From Hamiltosporidium magnivora (lineage: Eukaryota > Microsporidia > Dubosqiidae), in assembly GCA_004325065.1 (NCBI GenBank), contig PITI01000104.1, positions 1 to 22,073 on the forward strand: a stretch of 22,073 nucleotides of DNA. The letters run 5' to 3'. The position numbers and the translations under genes are program-made. Below are positions 9,311 to 17,744 of this stretch, in pieces; position 1 is the stretch's first letter; each line of letters begins with the position of its first letter. A model generated the notes under the pieces. The model saw nothing but the letters and a program-made list of their open reading frames with translations. It was not told the origin of the DNA and searched no databases.

Positions 9311-9571
9311 AGAATGAGTTAAATAAAAAAAAGAATATTAAAATGTTTTAGATCCAACTACCAATAAAAATTGTCCATCATTGAATATTTTTATGATTTG
9401 CTAAGAGTGATCTAAAAAATTTGACAAAAAGTTTAGATTAAAAATAAAAAATTTATTTATAAATTTTATTTAATGTAAAATATTTTGTGAAAACTATATC
9501 TTGATTTCCTAAAACAAAAATATTTGTCCAATACGTATATAATATCTATTTGAAAAAATATTTGTAAAGAA

Positions 9572-11209
9572 TCACCACTCTTCATTCCATTCATTTGATA
9601 TATCCTCATCTTCTTCATTATACTTTTCTTTATCTTGGAATGAGATATTTGCAACTTTCTTTTCTAATATTCCCTCATCAATAACTTTTTTATTTATTAC
9701 AGTTAAATTTTTAGGAGATTTTTCCTCTTTATTACCTTTCATAAACCCAAAGAAGCCTTTTATAGATTTTACATTCCAATTTTTAACCAATAATTCTTTT
9801 TTATTTTCTTTCATAAATTTTAATATATTTTCTATCAAATCAAATACCGAATCTTGAATGGCTTCATCACCCAACATTGTACATATTATTGGCAAAAGTT
9901 CAATATAAATTTTACGAAGTTTGAAATATTTAAAATAAATTTCAATTGTTACTAAAAGTTCTTTTCTTACTTCTTCACATGAAATATACGTCATTACAAG
10001 TTTATAAATATCTTTCAAAATATCTTCATTTCTACTCTTCAAAATATCTATATTTTCATTTAAAAACTGAAGAATATATTTCATTATTTCTTTATCTGTT
10101 ACACATGACATAGCTTTTAAAACAACTTTAATATTTTTATCATTTAAATTATTAAGAATTTTCCCAATAAAATTTATACTTTCCCTTCTTAAATTATTAT
10201 CGTTACATTTAATCCCTAAAGAAATATTATTAATTGTATTTGAAGTCCAATTCTTTATTTGTCTTCCATCTACATTTTTTAATATAAATAATCTTATATT
10301 ACTATCTAATACAGAAAATATTTGTTCAATATATTCTTCATATTCTATAATTTTTAATTCAAATACAAATTTAATTACCCTCATTTTATATTCTACTTTA
10401 TAATCTTTAAATAATTCATTTACAAAAAAATTAATTATTATCTTTTTATATATTTCTATCAACTCATTAATATTTTGTATTATCCAATCAATAAACTCAT
10501 ATTTCTCAAATTCTTTTAAAATATTTAATTTAATAAAATTCATTTCAAATTTTTTATAAAAATTTTTATCAAATCTTTCTTCATTAATATTTAAATATCC
10601 TTTTATAGAAAATTCGTTATTTTTAATATTTTCAGATTTTTTAATTTTAAATACCAATTCTTTAAACATATAATCGTCATTCATAGAACACATTTCTGCA
10701 CCACTAAATTCTTCAAAATCTCCTAAAATTATATTTCCATTGAAATCAACATAAAGACTTTCTATAATTATATTATTATGTGATATTTTACATTTCTCAT
10801 GTAAAAAATCAAGTACAAGTCCTATTTTATACAAAACATAATCATTAAACTCATTTAATTCATTTGTATAAATAAATAGAAACGGAATAACTTTTTTTGA
10901 ATATAAAATTATATTTTCTTTACTTTCACTTACTTTAATTACATCAATAATATTTATATGCTTTATATTTTTAAGTAAATCACTTGCTTTTTTTATTTTA
11001 TCAATAAATTCTTTATTCTGTTTTTTACATGCTTTTCCATTTTCTTGAATTTTATTTTTATAATTTTTTTCTTTTTTATATTCAAATATTGAACATTCTT
11101 GATTATTTATAGTGGAATGGTAAATATCATATTTATTGGTTGAATGTATTTTCTCTTTTTTTGTTGTAAAAATATTTTTTGTGTTTATTACTTTTTTAAA
11201 GATAAACAT
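9572..11209 (-). CDS. SCY1-like pseudokinase (Scyl1/Cex1 family)
   Basis: A 545-residue protein with an N-terminal kinase-like fold (about 15-240) and an alpha-helical HEAT-repeat-like region (about 240-480). The catalytic loop HRDxxxxN is replaced by SHNN (143-146) and the DFG motif by GDF (163-165), and the Gly loop and catalytic Lys are not evident, so it should be catalytically dead. SHNN-x-x-x-x-S-L-Y-V-D-x-x-G matches the SCYL family closely. SCYL1/Cex1 proteins work in COPI coat binding at the Golgi and in nuclear tRNA export. The acidic, Trp-containing tail (DEDISNEWNEEW) resembles the ends of COPI-binding SCYL proteins. It is shorter than human SCYL1 and yeast Cex1, as is usual in reduced parasites. 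A CCC lies 9-11 nt upstream of the ATG. The nearest AATAAA is about 100 nt past the stop. The next gene upstream on the same strand is a Rab6 homologue. Confidence 0.9.
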   Translation of the reverse strand: MFIFKKVINTKNIFTTKKEKIHSTNKYDIYHSTINNQECSIFEYKKEKNYKNKIQENGKACKKQNKEFIDKIKKASDLLKNIKHINIIDVIKVSESKENIILYSKKVIPFLFIYTNELNEFNDYVLYKIGLVLDFLHEKCKISHNNIIIESLYVDFNGNIILGDFEEFSGAEMCSMNDDYMFKELVFKIKKSENIKNNEFSIKGYLNINEERFDKNFYKKFEMNFIKLNILKEFEKYEFIDWIIQNINELIEIYKKIIINFFVNELFKDYKVEYKMRVIKFVFELKIIEYEEYIEQIFSVLDSNIRLFILKNVDGRQIKNWTSNTINNISLGIKCNDNNLRRESINFIGKILNNLNDKNIKVVLKAMSCVTDKEIMKYILQFLNENIDILKSRNEDILKDIYKLVMTYISCEEVRKELLVTIEIYFKYFKLRKIYIELLPIICTMLGDEAIQDSVFDLIENILKFMKENKKELLVKNWNVKSIKGFFGFMKGNKEEKSPKNLTVINKKVIDEGILEKKVANISFQDKEKYNEEDEDISNEWNEEW

Positions 11210-11217
11210 TCAATTGA

Positions 11218-11220
11218 GGG
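11218..11220 (-). promoter_or_regulatory. CCC motif upstream of the SCY1-like gene
   Basis: On the minus strand ATATATCCCTCAATTGA precedes the ATG, placing CCC 9-11 nt upstream. Confidence 0.4.
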
Positions 11221-11360
11221 ATATATTTTTTATTGTTTGGTTGATAAAAGTGAAGAGTAGTGAAACTTTGTTTATCTAAATGTTTCATACTTAAACTGTT
11301 TTATTTTTCCAATTATAAGAACATTATACTGTTTATCAGTAATCTACTCTTTAAGTCTAT

Positions 11361-11427
11361 AAAAATATTAAAAAAATATAAAAAAAATTAAAAAAAAATA
11401 AAAAAAAATTAAAAAAAAATAAAAAAT
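11361..11427. repeat. A-rich low-complexity run
   Basis: Runs of six to nine A separated by T or TT repeat in a loose pattern. It lies about 150 bp upstream of the SCY1-like gene and is likely slippage-derived. Confidence 0.85.
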
Positions 11428-11510
11428 TGTAATTTTAGATAACAAAAGTTAAAGAATATTTGAATGTTGTAAAATTTCAACTTATTATAATATTATCTTC
11501 TTAAAAGAAA

Positions 11511-11582
11511 TATAATTTATTATTTTATTATAAATTTAAGGAAATATATAATTTATTAATTTATTATAAATTTAAGGAAATG
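11511..11582. repeat. 36-bp tandem repeat, 2 copies
   Basis: Units starting at 11511 and 11547 both run TATAATTTATTA, then TTTATTATAAATTTAAGG and AAAT, with one or two differences. Confidence 0.88.
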
Positions 11583-11913
11583 GTGAAAGGTTAAAGAGGT
11601 AGAAGAAAACATATAAAACTGGTAAAAATATTTTAACCCAGAATTTTATTAAATAAAAAAGGAAACGTGAAATATATAATTAAATTAACTAAAGATTCTA
11701 AAATTAATATAAAGTTATAATTTTGTTTTCCTTATTTTTTATGTTAGAAAATAAATATATTTCGAGAAAATTTCAATTTATTTCATAGACCGATAATTAG
11801 AATTAAAAAAATGTAATTCTCAGTAAAAACTCCTCATTTTTTAATATTTTTTTAAAAATCTTTTTATTAGAATTTCCTTTATAAAAATCTTATTTCAATA
11901 GAATTATAAAAAA

Positions 11914-12170
11914 CCACTCTTTATTACTAAATTATATAAGAGACACTTTACTAATAAGTATTGCATATTAGACCCCTTTATTAATAAGTATTGCATATTA
12001 GACCCCTTTAGAAAGAACATTACATATAACACCCCTTTATTACTAAATTATATAACACCCCTTTATTACTAAATTATATAAAAGATACATTATTACTAAA
12101 TTATATAAGAGATACTTTATTACTAAATTATATAACACCCCTCAATTACTAAAGTATAAAACCCTTTTAT
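11914..12170. repeat. 24-31 bp satellite, about 9 degenerate units, running into the Rab stop codon
   Basis: The typical unit is CCCCTTTATTACTAAATT then ATATAACA. Variants contain AATAAGTATTGCATATTAGA (two adjacent copies) or end AGAGATAC. The last, truncated unit CCCTTTTATTAA contains the stop codon of the Rab gene. In the Rab sense several units contain TAGTAATAAAGGGG, so the array repeats a poly(A) signal and a G run behind the gene. Confidence 0.92.
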
Positions 12171-12171
12171 T
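12166..12171 (-). terminator. poly(A) signal AATAAA overlapping the Rab stop
   Basis: On the minus strand the end reads TGTTAATAAAAGGG. The AATAAA uses the last two bases of the TAA stop, and further AATAAA copies occur in the satellite behind it. Confidence 0.5.
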
Positions 12172-12772
12172 AACAACATCTTCCTTTTCTAGTTGCTTCT
12201 AAATTTATAACTTCACTTTCTTTATTTAAATCAATCACACTATCACTTCTTTGTATATCTTCAAATATATAATCATTGACAGTTTTAACAAGTTCATAAA
12301 TATCTTCATATTTCATAGCAGAAGTTTCAACATATTTACCTTTGTGTTCTTGTGCTTTTTGATTTCCTAAAGAGGAAAAAGAAAGTCTTTGTTCTTCACT
12401 GATTAAATCTTTTTTATTTCCTGCAATAATAACTTTTACACAATTATTGGTATCATGAATTCTTACTAAATCATTTATCCAGTGATCAATCTGCTCAAAA
12501 CTTTTTTGGTTACTTAAATCAAAAACAACAATGGCTATAAATGAATCACGGGTATAGTTCGGTATTATAGAATTAAATCTTTCTTGTCCTGCTGTATCCC
12601 ATAGTTGTAGTTTTACTTCTTTACCGTTTATATCTATTTTTGTACTTAAAAAGTCTATACCTATTGTTGGATGGTACTTTTCATCGGCATGTCGGTGTAC
12701 AAATTGTGATATAAGTGTTGTTTTACCTACACTTTGAGTTCCTAAAAATACTATTTTATATTTCGAACGCAT
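12170..12772 (-). CDS. YPT6: Rab6/Ypt6-type small GTPase
   Basis: A 200-residue Rab GTPase expected to control retrograde traffic between endosomes, Golgi and ER. The P-loop GTQSVGKT is at 11-18 (Lys17), switch I includes PTIGIDF with Thr36, switch II has WDTAGQE at 58-64, and base recognition uses GNKKD (118-122) and TSAM (150-153). The stretches KYKIVFLGTQSVGKT, TIGIDFLS and SIIPNYTRDS are the signature of Rab6/Ypt6 rather than Rab1, 5 or 11. The protein ends GRCC, a double-cysteine geranylgeranylation site, so it is complete. GGG touches the ATG on the 5' side. The 3' end merges into a satellite, and a 60-70 bp tandem repeat lies upstream. The SCY1-like gene downstream on the same strand works in the same Golgi-COPI context. 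Confidence 0.96.
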   Translation of the reverse strand: MRSKYKIVFLGTQSVGKTTLISQFVHRHADEKYHPTIGIDFLSTKIDINGKEVKLQLWDTAGQERFNSIIPNYTRDSFIAIVVFDLSNQKSFEQIDHWINDLVRIHDTNNCVKVIIAGNKKDLISEEQRLSFSSLGNQKAQEHKGKYVETSAMKYEDIYELVKTVNDYIFEDIQRSDSVIDLNKESEVINLEATRKGRCC

Positions 12773-12775
12773 CCC
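12773..12775 (-). promoter_or_regulatory. GGG motif abutting the Rab ATG
   Basis: On the minus strand the sequence is TTTGAGGGATG, with GGG directly before the start codon. It is the GGG variant of the microsporidian start-proximal signal. Confidence 0.42.
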
Positions 12776-12884
12776 TCAAATAAAATAATTTTTTTGTTAA
12801 ATAAAAAATTTTATATGAAATCAACGTAGTGTTAAATAATAATTTGTAAGTAACAAAAGGATGTTACATTTTATGAACAAAAAT

Positions 12885-13100
12885 AATATTTTATTTGATA
12901 AACATACAGGAATTCTATAACGAAGTAAGAATGTTTTTAAAAAGAATATTTTGATGGATAAACGTAAAGAAATTCTATAAAGAAGTAAGAATGTTTTATA
13001 AAGTTCTATAAAAGAATATTTTGATAGGTAAACGTAAGGAAATTGTATACAGAAGTAAAAAACTTATAAAATAATATTTTGATAGGTAAACGTAAAGATC
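12885..13100. repeat. about 60-70 bp degenerate tandem repeat, 3.5 copies, 5' of the Rab gene
   Basis: Units begin near 12885, 12944, 13012 and 13069. The core is AGAATATTTTGATAGGTAAA, then CGTAAAGAAATTCTATA and GAAGTAAGAATG. Copies differ in length by insertions (one unit has an extra GTTCTATAA). It starts about 110 bp upstream of the Rab start. Confidence 0.88.
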
Positions 13101-13129
13101 TTAGTACGAAGTTACTTTATAATGCTTAG

Positions 13130-14545
13130 GATGTGTTGTTGTTACGTGAATTACTACACTTCTTTACCCATTATATCCTTATTTCAATGTCAGACTCGTT
13201 TTTTAAGTTTTTTATCGGATCTTATTCTGCTGTTGTGTTATCAAAATTTTTAGTCCAAATTTTGCTGCCATTTTGTTCAACGTTTTTTTCCTTAGTGCCA
13301 TATATTTTTAATGCGTAAATGAGTTGTATGAGTATATTGGCTCTTCGTATGACAAGCAATGATACTTTGCTCCTGTTTAGATTGGCATATTTTATTCAAT
13401 CAACTCTTCTTAAAATATCAAGAAAATCATTTTAGCTGTTTTCTTGAGCTTCTTTGGTTAGATTTAAGTTCAGATTATTATTGTATTGGATTCTTTAATT
13501 TAATTTTAATTATTTGTCACAATACCATCCCAGGTTAGCACAAAAGAGATTATTTCTCACTACTAAACAAATATGATTTAAAGATTTGATAATTATGTTA
13601 AACTTCATTAGTTCTTTTTAGCTTCTAAATACTGAAATGCGTCTTTATAGATAATTTTGACTTCATTAAATATAATTTTATTTGATTATATATCTAAAAT
13701 AAATATATCAGGTCTATTATTCAGAATTATCTATGATTTTATTCTGATGTCTACTCATACTTTGCCATATTCATTTCAAAGATTTTCAAAAACGAAGTGA
13801 TTCTTGATTCGATGTTTAGATCTCGACTCATATTTATTTAAAAGAAGTATATTTTAACACAAAACCATCTCGCTATAGGGCTTAGTACATTCATACTCGA
13901 GTATTTTTTAAAAAAGTTCCCATAAACCCATATCTATTTTCTAAGGTTTTTAAATGCAGATAGTTTCCTTCATTATCTCAACTAGATTTCTATCCTGGAT
14001 GAAACAAATGACTGAGTCGAATTCCATTTTAAGTTAATTTTCTTATGCCATTCATAGAAATTATCAGTGCATAAAAAATTATTATCTAGGGCCTTATATA
14101 AATTAGAATATAATTTCCAGTTTCTAATTTTTTATATCTATTCGCTAAGAACGCTTCCAAGATTTCTTGTGAAATACCTTCTTTAACCTTTATTATATTT
14201 GAAGATAGCCTTACATAGATCAAAAATGTGATTTATTTATATTTCACGCTTACTATTGCTGCTCTTTGGAGGATATTTCTATTTTCTTACAGACACGCTA
14301 GGCGTTGCAGAGGCATATGTTCGTTTCTGTGTTACTCACTAAGAATTTCATTTTAAAATTCTGATTTAAGCGACATCTCGCTATTTATATTCTAATTTTA
14401 GGTATGTTTTGTTTTTAAGCAACACTACACGCCTCAACAGCAAACTCGAAAAATTCAGTTTGTTCAAGTCGAACCACTATTACACGATGTTCAATAAGTA
14501 CATCAGAGGTTAACTGAAAGCTTAAAATAGGTTTTCTCGATTTAA
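13130..14545 (-). mobile_element. decayed non-LTR retrotransposon with a restriction-like endonuclease end (R2/R4/Dong type)
   Basis: The minus strand carries scattered reverse-transcriptase-element fragments. The best part is 13509-13760 (separate entry). Downstream, a frame at 13225-13395 is open for 57 codons (NLNRSKVSLLVIRRANIL, YALKIYGTKEKNVEQ) and may be the tail of the same element. Upstream (13930-14500) the frames are broken and I could not place reverse-transcriptase motifs such as FADD. At about 1.4 kb it is far too short for a full element, so it is 5'-truncated or internally deleted. The GC-rich block at 14550-14805 could be its 5' region or an independent insertion. Confidence 0.5.
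13509..13760 (-). pseudogene. REL-endonuclease domain remnant of a non-LTR retrotransposon
   Basis: In one minus-strand frame, RIKS, a stop, then IILNNRPDIFILD at about 13680-13730 is followed 59 codons later, in the same frame, by EIISFVLTWDGIVT (13515-13560). In R2/R4/Dong-like elements the restriction-like endonuclease has N-x-R-P-D-I-V-x-x-D, then a catalytic E (here FNEVKI), a helix of the E-x-E-K-x-R-K-Y type (here YLEAKKN), then the strand Y-V-x-T-W-D-G-x-V-T. All four elements occur in order with plausible spacing, interrupted only by stop codons. From memory the TWDGxVT phrase is frequent in microsporidian retroelements. The ORF is dead: at least eight stops lie between the motifs. 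Confidence 0.62.
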
Positions 14546-14549
14546 TTTC

Positions 14550-14805
14550 ATTCATTTATCCTTGGCACTACAGCCCTGTGAGCCTTTGCTTCCCTTAGTA
14601 ATATCGCTCACCGGTCTTTTTCCAGTGGGCTTGTTTACTTATCGGGTTTCATAACAAGGTAGTTTTAAAGGATGGGTTGTTATCTCTACGCCCAACCCCA
14701 ACATAAAGGATCAGTCCCCTTTAGTCGCCTCTTACGACAAGCAGAGAATACTCCAAGCCAATTCTGCTCCTGGCATGGTAGGAAATCTCCATTTAATTTA
14801 GTGAG
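14550..14805 (-). repeat. GC-rich dispersed-repeat block, SINE-like or LINE 5'-end-like
   Basis: This block is visibly richer in G and C than its surroundings. On the minus strand it contains GTCGTAAGAGGCGACTAAA, TTGGGGTTGGGCGT, ATAACAACCCATCC and CTACCTTGTTATGAAACC. From memory, this series of short motifs in this order occurs in a widespread family of repeats in arthropod genomes, at the 5' end of non-LTR elements or SINEs. I cannot run the comparison. There is no open frame. It lies between two minus-strand retroelement fragments, so it may be part of the same decayed element. Confidence 0.5.
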
Positions 14806-14879
14806 TCAAATTCCTTTGCCTTAGTATTGGTTTCTTTTTTATTTCCATGAATTAACCTTGTGCCAGGTTTGCCTTTCTA

Positions 14880-14985
14880 TCATATGTTCTTACAAGAGCT
14901 TATTAACTCCATTTTTTCTAGAATAGTAGCAGTATCTTCACAACACGTATTATTTATGACTGATTTAGCATGTTTATCACTTATT
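14880..14985 (-). pseudogene. second copy of the coding remnant seen at 430-480
   Basis: The minus-strand frame DKHAKSVINNTCCEDTATIL then EKMELISSCKNI is open for 32 codons. Bases 14926-14985 match 428-485 at roughly three quarters identity, including the exact run ACGTATTATTT followed by ACTGATTT. In both copies the frame reads KSV-x-NNT-x-C, so this was a coding repeat. The protein family is unknown. Confidence 0.45.
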
Positions 14986-15348
14986 AAAAAACCTTTAAAA
15001 ATTTTTAAATTTACCTTTTAAAGAGAATAAATTTACGAAAAAACCCTATTAGAAGTTAAGAATCGTCAATAAATAAAAGTTTTTTTTAAATATACTGCCA
15101 CATATTTTACTTAAAATTTGGGCACACTGGTTCCTTACACAACACAAAATAAGAAGTGAAAGTTATCTCTTTTATAATTAATATGTTACATTGCTTCCTT
15201 ATGATTCTTATAGAACCTACTGAAATATCAATTTTCCATTTCGATATTGTTTCTCTGAAAAATTTCAGGATCAAATAAGATTTATGCTAATTTATATATT
15301 TTTTAAAAAATATTTTAATTAAAAAAATAAAATAAAGGATTACAGATT
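14986..15348. other. AT-rich spacer, nothing identified
   Basis: It contains GGGCACACTGGTTCC near 15120, which looks like a transposon terminus, but no partner repeat was found. No frame is supported. Confidence 0.4.
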
Positions 15349-15564
15349 AAAACATTAGTTGACAGTTAACTTTGTTTTACTGATTATTTTATTAAATTAT
15401 ATTAAAATTTAATACTCAATATATTTAAATAAGGATAAGTCAACTTGTAACAAAATAAAACATTAGTTGACAGTTAACTGTTTCACTGATTATTTTATTA
15501 AATTATATTAAAATTTTATGCTCAATATATTTAAATAAGGATAAGTCATCTTGTAACAAAATAA
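15349..15564. repeat. 108-bp tandem repeat, 2 copies
   Basis: Units start at 15349 and 15457 with AAAACATTAGTTGACAGTTA and end with AAGGATAAGTCA, then CTTGTAACAAAATA. They differ by a 2-bp indel and three or four substitutions, which suggests recent duplication. Confidence 0.93.
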
Positions 15565-15680
15565 AATACCAAAGTTTAAATGAATTAGATAATTAAATAT
15601 TTTTACATTTATGATATTTTTTTATAGTTTAATTTTAAAAATAAATTTATTAAAATAAAACAAAATTATTAATAAAAAAA

Positions 15681-15860
15681 TATTATTAAAAAAAAAATGT
15701 AAATTAATAGATCCATTAAGCTTAACAGAAACAATAATCCTTTAACCACAAATATTATTAAAAAAAAATGTAAATTAATAGATCCATTAAGCTTAACAGA
15801 AACAATAATCCTTTAACTAAAAATATTATTAAAAAAAATGTAAATTAATAAATTTTAAAC
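15681..15860. repeat. 71-72 bp tandem repeat, about 2.5 copies
   Basis: Units start at 15681, 15753 and 15824 with TATTATTAAAAAAA. The full units contain AATAGATCCATTAAGCTTAA, then CAGAAACAATAATCC. Apart from A-run length they are almost identical. The array ends about 130 bp beyond the stop of the alpha-actinin-like gene. Confidence 0.94.
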
Positions 15861-15974
15861 CCAGCGAAATCAACAATTTTTAAAAGAAAAAAATTGCATA
15901 AAAAAGTATTTTGTAAAGGATAAATACCAAATCATATAAAAATTTGGATTATAAAAATTTCACTCCTAATATTT

Positions 15975-15980
15975 TTTATT
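15975..15980 (-). terminator. poly(A) signal AATAAA
   Basis: On the minus strand AATAAA lies 7 nt after the TAA stop of the alpha-actinin-like gene. Confidence 0.5.
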
Positions 15981-15987
15981 TACCAAT

Positions 15988-17709
15988 TTATCTCTCCAAT
16001 ACTTTTCTAATATCTCCATTTTCAAGACTTAGATTAAAATCAATCATTTCTTTTAACTCGTCAATATGAATATTTTCAATTTTATTTTCAGGAGAATAAA
16101 AATCTTGATTATTTTTAATTTTAATATTTTTAGTTATTCTGTCCAATGAAAATGTTTGGTCGTAAAGAAATGTTATACATTTTAAAAATTCTTCTAAAGT
16201 TAAAAGCGTATCTTTTTCTAAGCAAATATCCTTGTCTTCTGTAATTAATCCCAATACTTTGGCACAATGATGAAAATCGATAATATTTATTTTACCTGTT
16301 TTTTGTCTATCAATTTTTTTAAACATCATTGTAGCTTCATTCAGTAAATTGGTACGTTCTGTTCTTTTTATAGAAATTATTTTTAAAATTTCATATTTTT
16401 CTAAAAATATTTGCTTCGAAAATTCGAGAGATTTTTTGGTTTCGAATTCATTTAAAGAAATATTGTCAATAGATTTGTTATTAAACGTTTGTTTTAAACT
16501 GCTATCGATCTCTTCAAGAGAATTCTTTACAGCCTTTAGCTGACTTTCTATATCCTCTTCTGATCTAAACTTAGAAGGAAGAGTTTTAATATATTCCATA
16601 TTTTGATTATCTAATATTTCAAACTCCTTCATTAATGAAGAGTAGCTTTTATAAGATTTATAAGTTGGATTTAAAATATTTTTCTGTAAAGAATCTAATT
16701 TGTATTCATCTCTCGGTTCATATTTTTTTATTTTATAAAAATTATTTATTGTATTAATATTTCCCAATAAAGAATTTAAAAGTAAATATTTATGATTCAT
16801 TTCATTAGAAAGAGTTCTTCGAACTCCAAGTTTGATATTTAATGTTTCTATTAGATTTTCTATTTCAGAATAATTATTTTCAAATTCATTTTTCAATTCA
16901 ATAAATTTTTTTGCTTCCATTTCATATTCATTTTTTATTTTAATACTATTATTGACAATACTTAAGAAATCCGAAAGTCTTTTTTTGGCGGAATCCATTT
17001 TTTCCATTTCACTGAATTTTTTATAATATTGTGAAACATAAGTGAAGATACTCTTTTCATCTGGTTTAATAGAATGTGCTATATCTTCTGGATCAAAAAG
17101 TTTTGGAATTCCTAATTTATTTTCTGCCGTGTCAAATGCCTTCCTTAAATTTTCAATTTTATTTTTTTTAGATAACTGATTGTAATCACCAATTAATTCG
17201 GGTGTAAATTTATGAATTATAGCATTAAATCCAAGACCATCTTGCCAACTTTTAGAAAAATCTACAATATCAACATTTTTATAAGAAGCTGTACATGCTC
17301 TACACCAAGAAAGCAAAGCACTTTTAGCAGAAGAATCGCTTTGTACTCCTTCAGTAACAACGAATCTCAAAATAATTGTCCAAATTAATCCCAAAATAAG
17401 TTTTTCATTTCCATCAACAATATCTGGAGATCCAATATTTATTAAAGTAATATTTTTTTGTTTAATAAAATTCAAAACTTGTTGAATATTTTCTACCTTT
17501 TGAAATCTGGTAATTGGTCGTTTATTATAAATAAATTTTTCTTCAGTTAAAATAAAAAGAAGATGTGCCAATACGGTACCGTCTCGAATATTTTCAAAAA
17601 GATTTGTTACTGTTGGATATGAACCTTCGTTTAATTTGGTATTTATCCATTTCGTAAATGTTTTTGTTTGAATTTTTTTCCAATCTTGCTCTTCCGTGTT
17701 TATTACCAT
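15988..17709 (-). CDS. alpha-actinin-like actin cross-linking protein
   Basis: A 573-residue protein with two calponin-homology domains in tandem: CH1 about 12-117 (W10 and FTKWIN at 18-23, then LFENIRDGTVLAHLL, KVENIQQVLNFI and GNEKLILGLIWTIILRF) and CH2 about 126-232 (LLSWCRACT, FSKSWQDGLGFNAIIHKF, AFDTAENKLGIPKLFDPEDI). This is the type-1 actin-binding domain. A helical, coiled-coil-like stretch (about 235-455) takes the place of the spectrin repeats; I cannot count clear repeats. An EF-hand-like unit follows (462-487), with loop D467-R-Q-K-T-G-K-I-N-I-I-D478, close to a calcium loop but with Lys at position 4 and 7, and a second degenerate EF hand near 497-515. The layout matches alpha-actinin, with fission yeast Ain1 (about 620 residues) a better size match than animal forms. 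It should bundle actin filaments. GGG lies 8-10 nt upstream of the ATG. Confidence 0.93.
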   Translation of the reverse strand: MVINTEEQDWKKIQTKTFTKWINTKLNEGSYPTVTNLFENIRDGTVLAHLLFILTEEKFIYNKRPITRFQKVENIQQVLNFIKQKNITLINIGSPDIVDGNEKLILGLIWTIILRFVVTEGVQSDSSAKSALLSWCRACTASYKNVDIVDFSKSWQDGLGFNAIIHKFTPELIGDYNQLSKKNKIENLRKAFDTAENKLGIPKLFDPEDIAHSIKPDEKSIFTYVSQYYKKFSEMEKMDSAKKRLSDFLSIVNNSIKIKNEYEMEAKKFIELKNEFENNYSEIENLIETLNIKLGVRRTLSNEMNHKYLLLNSLLGNINTINNFYKIKKYEPRDEYKLDSLQKNILNPTYKSYKSYSSLMKEFEILDNQNMEYIKTLPSKFRSEEDIESQLKAVKNSLEEIDSSLKQTFNNKSIDNISLNEFETKKSLEFSKQIFLEKYEILKIISIKRTERTNLLNEATMMFKKIDRQKTGKINIIDFHHCAKVLGLITEDKDICLEKDTLLTLEEFLKCITFLYDQTFSLDRITKNIKIKNNQDFYSPENKIENIHIDELKEMIDFNLSLENGDIRKVLER

Positions 17710-17716
17710 TTTTATG

Positions 17717-17719
17717 CCC
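17717..17719 (-). promoter_or_regulatory. GGG motif upstream of the alpha-actinin-like gene
   Basis: On the minus strand CTGAAGGGCATAAAA precedes the ATG, with GGG 8-10 nt upstream. Confidence 0.38.
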
Positions 17720-17744
17720 TTCAGATTTGGAAAATATTTAAATA

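Noticed and set aside
11914..12170. Reading the satellite as a CRISPR-like array or replication origin iterons
   Set aside because: The units are directly adjacent, degenerate and have no unique spacers; they merge into a gene end in an apparent eukaryotic genome.
13133..13318. Plus-strand frame of 61 codons
   Set aside because: It is hydrophobic, lacks family features, and lies over a better minus-strand retroelement frame.
15115..15135. GGGCACACTGGTTCC as a transposon terminus
   Set aside because: No inverted partner or flanking duplication was found in the window.
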